Below, in pieces: positions 1 to 5,191 of a stretch of 5,191 nt of DNA. The notes under the pieces were generated by a model. It made no database searches, had not been told where the DNA came from, and worked only from the letters and a program-made list of their open reading frames with translations. The position numbers were made by a program, and so were the translations under genes. The stretch's first letter is position 1. Each line of letters opens with the position of its first letter. Origin of the DNA: Candidatus Lambdaproteobacteria bacterium (lineage in GTDB: Bacteria > SAR324 > NAC60-12). The stretch covers positions 1 through 5,191 of the forward strand of contig DTUH01000325.1 in the NCBI GenBank assembly GCA_012964265.1, written 5' to 3'.

Positions 1-81
1 CAATTCAGGATGTTGATGAATGTCCCTCCGCCAGGCAGTCATTTCATTATGGAACTCATTAATTTTTTTAATTATTGTCAT
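1..81 (-). CDS. M20-family amidohydrolase/peptidase, N-terminal fragment (runs off left edge)
   Basis: Reading the minus strand from ATG at 81-79 gives 27 codons with no stop before the window ends, so only the N-terminus is present. Residues 17-27 read WRRDIHQHPEL, the characteristic first motif of M20D amidohydrolases (hippurate hydrolase, IAA-amino acid hydrolase, N-acetyl-diaminopimelate deacetylase), where an (I/R)R-x-x-H-x-x-PEL segment follows a short N-terminal helix. The start is supported by AAGGTG (91-86) four bases upstream of the ATG. No signal peptide is visible (the protein begins MTIIKKINEF), which suggests a cytoplasmic enzyme. In the family, the reaction is metal-dependent release of an amino acid from an N-acyl or N-aminoacyl substrate; the substrate here cannot be told. 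The metal-binding and catalytic residues lie outside the window. The gene follows the amidohydrolase on the same strand after 191 bp. The family call is fairly sure, the subfamily is not. Confidence 0.83.
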   Translation of the reverse strand, partial: MTIIKKINEFHNEMTAWRRDIHQHPEL

Positions 82-85
82 TTTT

Positions 86-91
86 CACCTT
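86..91 (-). promoter_or_regulatory. Ribosome binding site of the M20 gene
   Basis: On the minus strand AAGGTG is followed by AAAA and the ATG at 81-79. It is a good Shine-Dalgarno match at slightly short spacing (six bases if AGG is taken as the core). It fixes the start of the partial gene at the left edge. Confidence 0.6.
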
Positions 92-121
92 AAACGATAA
101 TTATGATTTGTGGTTTGTAAA

Positions 122-254
122 AAGTCCTAAAACCATATCATGTTGAGCGAAGCCGGAAATCTTGTATAAGCGACAACTCTAATTCATTAAGATCTCTCGC
201 TACGTTCGAGATGACAAGACGTCCGTTCGAAATGACAGTATGGTTTTTAGACTT
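122..254. repeat. Nested palindromic intergenic repeat (MITE/REP-like)
   Basis: Two sets of inverted arms are visible. The outer arms, 122-137 (AAGTCCTAAAACCATA) and 239-254 (TATGGTTTTTAGACTT), are complementary at 14 of 16 positions. The inner arms, 136-163 and 189-216, are complementary at 20 of 28 positions and enclose a 25-base loop (164-188). On the right side the end of the inner arm is repeated: CGTTCGAGATGACA (203-216) recurs as CGTTCGAAATGACA (224-237), 13 of 14 identical at a 21-base offset, which makes the right half longer than the left. The core resembles the TGTCAT-TCGAACG-AGCGAGA-ATCTT palindromes scattered between genes in Bacteroidota and related bacteria (recalled, not searched). 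It begins 18 bases after the amidohydrolase stop codon. In the minus-strand transcript the distal outer arm ends in five U residues, so it might also act as a terminator or mRNA-stabilising hairpin. No coding sequence is seen in it. Confidence 0.7.
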
Positions 255-272
255 GTTATGAGACAGTCAACT

Positions 273-1451
273 TTAAACTGCGGAACCATTTTTGATGACG
301 CTGCGGTGATTTTCCTGGTTTGCAACAGCAGAAATATCATCCGCCGGATTACCGGAAACTATCAGCATGTCCGCATAAAAACCTTCCACAATCTGTCCCC
401 TGTCTTCCATTACCATCAGGTCTGCGGCATTTGCTGTCGAAATCTTCAGTGCATCGCTGTTTGAAATGCCAAGATCAACCATGTATTGCAGTTCCTGGCA
501 ATTGTCGCCGTGGATGTTGAATGGAGTTCCGGCGTCCGTACCCATTGCTATTTTACCTCCGGCCTTATAAAACATCTTGATCGACTGATGGTGACGTTCA
601 CGCACACGAATTGTTTTTTCTACAATGAAAGCCGGAATCCCGTTGTCACGATTGAGGTATATATTGTTTACCGCTGCAAGTGTTGGAACCAAATATGTTC
701 CTTTTTCCAGCATGGCTTCAAGGCATTCCTGTGTCATAAAAATACCGTGCTCAATTGAATCCATTCCGGCCCGTACAGCATTCAATATTCCGGCTGCACC
801 CTGTGCATGACTTGCACATGTCCGGTGAAATCGGTGCCCTTCATCTACACCAACACGTAACTCCTCTTCAGTGTAATGCGCATCTTCCGGGTTTACTCCA
901 GGCGTCATCACTCCACCGGTAGCCATCAATTTTATCACATCTGAACCGGCATGAATTTGCTCACGGACTGCTTTCAAAACTTCATCCGGTCCATCCGCAA
1001 TTCGGCCAAATACATTACCGTGCCCTCCAGTCATACAGATCATTTTGCCTGCCGCCATAATTGTCGGGCCAAGCTGTCGACCTGAATTGCAGGCGTCGCG
1101 CACCGCAAACTCCAAATAATCGCGTCCACCCAAATCCCTGATTGCGGTAATTCCGCTCCGTATAGTTTTCTGGGCATTTTCAAATGCGTTCATCACAATC
1201 TGGCCTGGACCCAATTTTAACAAACTCGTCTTTGGATCAGCCTCTCCGCAATAAACAAGGTGCACGTGACAGTCGATCAATCCCGGCAAAAGGGTTCCAC
1301 CGGATGTATCTATTTTTTCGCTGCTGTATCCCTCAAATTCTCCGATGGGGGCGATTCTGGAAATCCGTTCTCCATCTACCAATACTCCGTGATTTTCAAG
1401 CAAGTTCCCCTTACCGTCAAAAACCAAACCGCCTGAATATAAAGTCGTCAT
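273..1451 (-). CDS. Imidazolonepropionase-like metal-dependent amidohydrolase (Xaa-Pro/Xaa-Arg dipeptidase-like)
   Basis: This complete 392-residue protein runs from ATG (1451-1449) to TAA (275-273). It belongs to the amidohydrolase superfamily, in the subgroup that includes bacterial Xaa-Pro and Xaa-Arg/Lys dipeptidases and is often labelled imidazolonepropionase-like. A small N-terminal beta domain (about 1-55) leads into the TIM barrel with a full set of binuclear metal ligands: H62 and H64 in GLIDCHVHL, K174 (the lysine expected to be carboxylated) in VIKLMATGG, H215 in SHAQG, H235 in EHG and the catalytic D306 in GTDAGTP. GGHG (142-145) is also typical. The chain ends with the usual composite beta domain (ADMLIVSGNP at 360-369). 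Length is normal for the family. There is no signal peptide, so it is probably cytoplasmic, unlike the many secreted family members. The leader is A-rich with no clear Shine-Dalgarno. Substrate is not predictable; a dipeptide or N-acyl amino acid is likeliest. True histidine-pathway HutI is less likely because no hut genes are nearby and the motifs fit the dipeptidase subgroup better. Confidence 0.92.
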   Translation of the reverse strand: MTTLYSGGLVFDGKGNLLENHGVLVDGERISRIAPIGEFEGYSSEKIDTSGGTLLPGLIDCHVHLVYCGEADPKTSLLKLGPGQIVMNAFENAQKTIRSGITAIRDLGGRDYLEFAVRDACNSGRQLGPTIMAAGKMICMTGGHGNVFGRIADGPDEVLKAVREQIHAGSDVIKLMATGGVMTPGVNPEDAHYTEEELRVGVDEGHRFHRTCASHAQGAAGILNAVRAGMDSIEHGIFMTQECLEAMLEKGTYLVPTLAAVNNIYLNRDNGIPAFIVEKTIRVRERHHQSIKMFYKAGGKIAMGTDAGTPFNIHGDNCQELQYMVDLGISNSDALKISTANAADLMVMEDRGQIVEGFYADMLIVSGNPADDISAVANQENHRSVIKNGSAV

Positions 1452-1500
1452 TTATTATTTTTCTTTTTTTCAGTGTTTTTCTATTAAAAAAGCAGCTTCC

Positions 1501-1530
1501 ATGGTACGCTTTTCTTCATTATTTTGGCAA
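1501..1530 (-). promoter_or_regulatory. Possible sigma70-type promoter for the amidohydrolase gene
   Basis: On the minus strand TTGCCA (1530-1525, five of six to TTGACA) is followed after 18 bases by TACCAT (1506-1501, four of six to TATAAT). Transcription would start near 1494, leaving a leader of about 40 bases before the ATG at 1451. The position is sensible, but the -10 match is weak, the spacing is at the long end, and if the organism is a Bacteroidota its housekeeping promoters would look different. Confidence 0.22.
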
Positions 1531-1545
1531 GACACTTGTGAATAG

Positions 1546-1563
1546 GATTAAGCAGATTAAGGT
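1546..1563. repeat. Short 9-bp tandem repeat (GATTAAG-based)
   Basis: GATTAAGCA is followed directly by GATTAAGGT, two units of period 9 with seven identical leading bases. It sits in the 144-bp gap between the MFS and amidohydrolase genes. Similar GGATTAAGCAGATTAAGG-like strings recur between genes in various bacteria, so it may be a remnant of a dispersed repeat, but two units are too few to be sure. The rest of the gap (1452-1595) is AT-rich and shows no ORF and no terminator-like hairpin. Confidence 0.3.
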
Positions 1564-1595
1564 ACAGGGAATTCGATTTTACTTTTGGGGTCAGT

Positions 1596-2822
1596 TTAAG
1601 GATGAACCGAAATTGCTGCTCCGTACTCTTTTTGATGAGTTAATGATTTATTACTGAATGCACTAAGCAGCAACCAAACGCTCCATACGGTAAGTAACGT
1701 GGCCATACTCCAAAACATCCAAGAATAATTATGCCAATGAATCAGCAATCCACCAAGAATTGGACCGGCAATTTTAGCAGAATTTTTCAAGGCGCCGATC
1801 ATTCCTGCACCGGTTCCGGTGTGTCGGTCATCCATTTTTTGTGCGAATAGGGCAAGGGTTGATGGAAAAATCAGTGCTTGAGAAAATCCAAAACCAAGCG
1901 CGAGCAGGAGCAAAAACGAAGGCGTGTTTGCCAACGGCAACAATCCCAGAGAAATAGAAGCCAGCAGCATTCCGGAAGCAGCTATGGGTAGATACCCCAA
2001 ACGGTCGCTTAAACGACCTCCAAATGGACGCGCGATGAGGTGGATTAATTCCTGTGCTGAAAAGAAGAGGCCAACCCACAGAATTGAGATTCCTGTTTCC
2101 AGTGCATAAAGAGGCAAAAAAGTTTTTGTCGCGTAAATTCCGAGATAGACTATACATTCCAGACTTCCCGCCAACCAAAGCTCCGGTGTTTTGATTCCTG
2201 CCCGGAATGCTGCTGTAGTTTGTCTACGCAAAGAAACTTTGGATTTTTTTGGCGGATCGGTTTTATTCAGCAACAGCACGGGCAACAATGCAAAGGAACT
2301 AATCAGTCCAATCACAGTAAAGACTGTTGCCGGTTCAAATACCGTCAAAAGGGCTGCGGCAATTGTAGGACCGAGCAGGTATCCTCCGCTGCGTGCCATA
2401 CCGAACCAGCCCAAACGTTCGGCGCAGTTGCCGTTGGAACTTCCGTTTTTTTGACCCTGTTCAATAACCCAGGCCACAGTAACCGGTCCATAAATCGCAG
2501 TGGCCAAACCGTGTACAAGGCGTAAAACGAGTAATTCTTCCGGAGTCGTTACCCATGGGTAAAGGAACGGGATTCCGGTAAACAGCAGTGTTCCCGCTAA
2601 AAGCCAAATCCAGCGTCCCCAACGATCTGAAAGAAGGCCGAAAATTGGTTTGAGCAACATTCCGGTCAAAGTTGAAACTGAAACGATCAGCCCCAAAAAG
2701 GTTGCGTTAGCACCCAAACTTGCGGCAAAAATTGGCAATAGTGGTGTTTTGCCCATCTGGTAGGCCGTGCGCACCAAAAAATCCGCAGCAGTGATTTTGA
2801 ACAATCCGGGAACGCCAAGCAT
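1596..2822 (-). CDS. Major facilitator superfamily transporter, DHA1-like exporter
   Basis: With ATG at 2822-2820 the protein has 408 residues, a normal size for a 12-helix MFS carrier. Both halves carry the cytoplasmic loop 2-3 signature: GLLSDRWGR (62-70) and GGRLSDRLG (268-276). Both halves also have a GP-containing helix 5/11 motif, GYLLGP (147-152) and GPILGG (353-358), resembling the motif C of proton-coupled antiporters, so drug or metabolite efflux through the inner membrane is the best guess. A polar loop rich in Lys/Arg (about 186-200) separates the halves. An alternative TTG at 2858 would add 12 residues and overlap the upstream gene by 35 bases. I prefer the ATG because it begins one base after the stop codon of the Vps10/BNR gene, with AAGG (2831-2828) about five bases upstream, and leads straight into the first helix. 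Co-expression and translational coupling with that gene are likely. The substrate is unknown. Confidence 0.9.
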   Translation of the reverse strand: MLGVPGLFKITAADFLVRTAYQMGKTPLLPIFAASLGANATFLGLIVSVSTLTGMLLKPIFGLLSDRWGRWIWLLAGTLLFTGIPFLYPWVTTPEELLVLRLVHGLATAIYGPVTVAWVIEQGQKNGSSNGNCAERLGWFGMARSGGYLLGPTIAAALLTVFEPATVFTVIGLISSFALLPVLLLNKTDPPKKSKVSLRRQTTAAFRAGIKTPELWLAGSLECIVYLGIYATKTFLPLYALETGISILWVGLFFSAQELIHLIARPFGGRLSDRLGYLPIAASGMLLASISLGLLPLANTPSFLLLLALGFGFSQALIFPSTLALFAQKMDDRHTGTGAGMIGALKNSAKIAGPILGGLLIHWHNYSWMFWSMATLLTVWSVWLLLSAFSNKSLTHQKEYGAAISVHP

Positions 2823-2823
2823 C

Positions 2824-5191
2824 TTAACCTTGCAGTTTAGGAATTCCGGCTTGTTCAATCTGTTTGTTTAGTTGAAGCAGTTCCTGTTCTTCGAGCTTGC
2901 TTAACTGTGCGAGCTGTTCGTCAATCTGTGTGCTCAAATCTTCAAAAACAGCATGAGCCTGTTGTGGGGGAGCGGCATCAGAAACAGAGACTACGCTCAC
3001 CAGAGCTTCCATTCTTTCCTTGAGCATGGTGGGATGACGAAGTCGGTCGGAAGGGGTTTCGTATTGGTTTTGCGTTAATTGATTTTCAATACTGCTGAGC
3101 TGTTTCCGGAGCAATTCCGCCGCTTCCAGAACTTTTGCAATGGGTTTTGCTGCATCAGTCTTGCTGAAGATATCGCGTGCCAGCAATTCTGTAATTTGCA
3201 GGTTGATTCTCCGGATTCTATTGATTGCGGAGTTTGTATCTGAAACTCGATTTCGGATTTTCATCCACAGTTCAAACTGCAGCGTATAATCCGCAGCAGT
3301 GGTTTTCAAACGTGGATCTTTTATGATTTCAAATGAATGTGTAATATCAGTCTTCCCCGTTTTAAACTGGACTTGATATTTTCCTGGAGGAGCAACAGGC
3401 CCTCCGCTGGCGCCGCCGCCAAACGGAGCAATTCGTCCCAACTGTTTATAACCCGGCTTTTCGAGCGTTTTATCAATTTTTGTTTCCGGACCGGGATAGC
3501 GCATATTCCAGACGAAGCGATTGAAACCGATTTTAGAAGGCAAGCTCGGCTTTTCATCTTCTTCTTTATTGTCTTTGTCTTTTGGATCAGCAACAGACTT
3601 CTTGCTGGAAAAGCGCTCTATTTCAGCACCGTCTGCATCTAGAACAATCAACTCCAATGGCTCTTCCGGTATTGATTCAAGGAAATAATTCACAATCACA
3701 CCTTCCGGAGGGTTTTCTCCCATATCCAAAAAACGAAAACGTTTTTCGCCATCCGGTGTGGTTTCTTCATAATGTGTTCCGGGCAAACCAAAATCGGGGC
3801 TATAATTTTTTCCGTCTCCCAGGAAAAGGTTGACACTCCAGTTTAAGGTACGGCGGAATGTAGTGCGCGGCGGGAAAAACTGTATGCCTCCGGAACTTAC
3901 CTTTTTGTTTCCGGAAAATTTACATGCAAATTTCCTGAGTGGAGTCAAGTCATCCAGAATCCAGAAAGAACGTCCATGCGTGCCGACGACCAAATCATCG
4001 GCCTTAATTTTCAAATCATAAACCGGAACCACTGGGAAATTTCCCCCAAGTTTTTGCCAGTTTTTTCCGGAATTGGTGCTCATAAAAATTCCGGTTTCGG
4101 AACCGACAAACAATAATCCCGGACAAGTTGGATCTTCCCGGATGACCCTGCTGATTTCATTTTCCGGATAGTCGCCGTTGATGCTGTGCCAGTTGTTTCC
4201 GCCGTCGATTGATTTGTAAAGCAAGGGGCGGTAATCATTCAGTTTGTAACGTGTGGCCGAGAGAAAAATTGTTTCCGGATCATGCACGGAAACTTCAATA
4301 CAGAAAATATACGACCATTCCGGAAGATCGGGAGGAGTGATATTTTGCCAGGTTTTTCCGTCGTCCCGTGAAGTATGTACGAGGCCGTCATCGCTTCCGG
4401 TCCAGAAAATTCCGGACCGGTGAGGCGATTCCGCAAAAGTTGAAATACTGGCGTAATGTTCCGCTCCGCTGCTGTCGATGGTCAATCCACCTGAAACACC
4501 AAGTTTGCTTTCGTCTGCACGCGTCAAATCCGGACTGATGGTATCCCAACTGTGTCCTTCATTTTTTGTCCGGAAGACATGGTTTCCGCAGGCATACACG
4601 GTTCCGGAATCATGCGGAGAAAATGCAATCGGGAATGTCCAGGAAAAGCGATATTTCAAATCTTTAGGAGCCCAGCCGTATTTTTCTTCGGGCCAGATAT
4701 TGACTAACCGCAGTTGTTTCGTTTTATGGTTGTAGTGCTGCAATGCACCTTCTCCTCCGGGAGAACTGCCGACCGCACCGATGTAAACGATGTCAGAATC
4801 ATCGGGTTTGACCACAATAAATCCGCTCTCACCTGTTCCGGGAAAAGTGCATTCCTGAAGCGTTATTGCACCGTATGCACTGGCACTCGGAACGCTGATG
4901 CTGGTGTTGTCCTGTTGGGTGGCATAGACGCGATAGGGAAATTGATTGTCGAAGTCCATTCGGTAAAATTGGGCGGTAAGCTGGTTGTAAATCGTGGACC
5001 AAGTTTTTCCGCCGTTATACGAAACACAAGCTCCACCGTCGTTTCCCTGCACCATTCGCTGAGGATTTTCAGGGTCGATCCAAAGGTCGTGATTGTCTCC
5101 GTGAGGAGTAGTGATTTCGCTGAAATTAGTACCGCCGTCGGTCGATTTCCACATTTGCAAATTAGTAATATAAACCGTATCGGCGTGTTTT
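2824..5191 (-). CDS. Vps10/sortilin-like BNR-repeat propeller protein (5' end outside window)
   Basis: The frame is open from the right edge to TAA (2826-2824), giving 788 visible residues; family members are about 1000-1100 long, so the N-terminus, with any signal peptide, is probably missing. A TTG at 5160 could be taken as a start, but the ten codons before it read KHADTVYITN, a normal propeller strand, so the gene continues. Numbering from the edge, six Asp-box (BNR) turns are seen at 16-23, 57-64, 208-215, 274-281, 327-334 and 371-378, most ending in W, such as SRDDGKTW and SIDGGNNW. GTHGRSFWILDD (403-414) closes the propeller, as is typical of this bacterial Vps10 family. Then come a beta-rich region, a charged Lys/Asp/Glu linker (about 529-548), WNMRYPGP (561-568), a PPGKYQVQF strand (601-609), KDPR (624-627) and a helical, probably coiled-coil tail (about 640-785). 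These proteins are often labelled glycosyl hydrolase or sialidase, but I see no catalytic evidence; a binding or scaffold role, probably extracytoplasmic, is as likely. Confidence 0.9.
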   Translation of the reverse strand, partial: KHADTVYITNLQMWKSTDGGTNFSEITTPHGDNHDLWIDPENPQRMVQGNDGGACVSYNGGKTWSTIYNQLTAQFYRMDFDNQFPYRVYATQQDNTSISVPSASAYGAITLQECTFPGTGESGFIVVKPDDSDIVYIGAVGSSPGGEGALQHYNHKTKQLRLVNIWPEEKYGWAPKDLKYRFSWTFPIAFSPHDSGTVYACGNHVFRTKNEGHSWDTISPDLTRADESKLGVSGGLTIDSSGAEHYASISTFAESPHRSGIFWTGSDDGLVHTSRDDGKTWQNITPPDLPEWSYIFCIEVSVHDPETIFLSATRYKLNDYRPLLYKSIDGGNNWHSINGDYPENEISRVIREDPTCPGLLFVGSETGIFMSTNSGKNWQKLGGNFPVVPVYDLKIKADDLVVGTHGRSFWILDDLTPLRKFACKFSGNKKVSSGGIQFFPPRTTFRRTLNWSVNLFLGDGKNYSPDFGLPGTHYEETTPDGEKRFRFLDMGENPPEGVIVNYFLESIPEEPLELIVLDADGAEIERFSSKKSVADPKDKDNKEEDEKPSLPSKIGFNRFVWNMRYPGPETKIDKTLEKPGYKQLGRIAPFGGGASGGPVAPPGKYQVQFKTGKTDITHSFEIIKDPRLKTTAADYTLQFELWMKIRNRVSDTNSAINRIRRINLQITELLARDIFSKTDAAKPIAKVLEAAELLRKQLSSIENQLTQNQYETPSDRLRHPTMLKERMEALVSVVSVSDAAPPQQAHAVFEDLSTQIDEQLAQLSKLEEQELLQLNKQIEQAGIPKLQG

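Noticed and set aside
94..121. Minus-strand TTTACA (121-116) and TATCGT (99-94) with 16-base spacing as a promoter for the M20 gene
   Set aside because: Transcription would start near 87, inside the ribosome binding site (91-86), so it could not serve this gene well; the -10 match is also weak.
273..1451. Assignment of the amidohydrolase as HutI of histidine degradation
   Set aside because: There are no other hut genes in the window, and the motifs (GGHG, VIKLMATGG, SHAQG) fit the Xaa-Pro/Xaa-Arg dipeptidase-like subgroup.
1480..1510. GGAAGCTGCTTTTTT on the minus strand as an intrinsic terminator after the MFS gene
   Set aside because: The arms AAGC and GCTT are separated by one base, too little for a hairpin loop, and the T run lies downstream of the possible promoter for the amidohydrolase.
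1184..1657. Plus-strand ORF of 157 codons across the amidohydrolase start and the following gap
   Set aside because: Most of it is antisense to the well-supported amidohydrolase, its protein has no recognisable domain and is not like a membrane or enzyme sequence, and the open frame is explained by the codon usage of the opposite strand.
1828..2178. Minus-strand ORF of 116 codons inside the MFS gene in another frame
   Set aside because: The MFS frame is continuous with conserved motifs over the same stretch; this frame shows no family features.
2824..5191. Vps10/BNR protein as a sialidase
   Set aside because: Asp boxes are structural and occur in many propellers; the arginine triad and the tyrosine/glutamate pair of sialidases cannot be identified here.

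Overview
The window is a compact, single-direction block of bacterial chromosome. All four genes are on the minus strand, so transcription runs from high to low coordinates: a Vps10/BNR-propeller protein (5191-2824, 5' end outside the window), an MFS exporter (2822-1596), an imidazolonepropionase-like amidohydrolase (1451-273), and the first 27 codons of an M20-family amidohydrolase/peptidase (81-1, 3' part outside the window). The last gene is easy to miss because only its start is present.

The sequence has moderate GC content. The first intergenic gap carries a palindromic repeat whose core (TCAT-TCGAACG-AGCGAGA-ATCTT type) resembles intergenic palindromes I know from Bacteroidota and relatives. 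Large Vps10/BNR proteins of this type are common in Bacteroidota, Acidobacteriota, Gemmatimonadota and neighbouring phyla. The amidohydrolase also has an A-rich leader without a clear Shine-Dalgarno sequence, as is common in Bacteroidota. I therefore suggest a member of the FCB group (Bacteroidota or a sister lineage). This is an inference, and Acidobacteriota is not excluded.

Layout: 1-81 start of the M20 gene with a clear ribosome binding site; 82-272 gap holding the palindromic repeat (122-254); 273-1451 amidohydrolase; 1452-1595 gap with a possible promoter and a short 9-bp tandem repeat; 1596-2822 MFS transporter; 2824-5191 Vps10/BNR protein. The Vps10/BNR and MFS genes form a tight pair (stop TAA, one base, then ATG) and are almost certainly co-transcribed and translationally coupled. 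The two hydrolase genes are separated from them and from each other by gaps of 144 and 191 bp, so they may be separate units.

Functionally, both hydrolases belong to families that cleave dipeptides or N-acylated amino acids in the cytoplasm, and the Vps10/BNR family is often encoded near peptidases. A peptide or amino-acid salvage neighbourhood is a reasonable but unproven reading. I see no mobile-element genes, CRISPR arrays, tRNA or rRNA, and no convincing new system. The most useful observations are the hidden M20 gene start, the nested palindromic repeat, the corrected MFS start, and a strong excess of the hexamer CCGGAA/TTCCGG.
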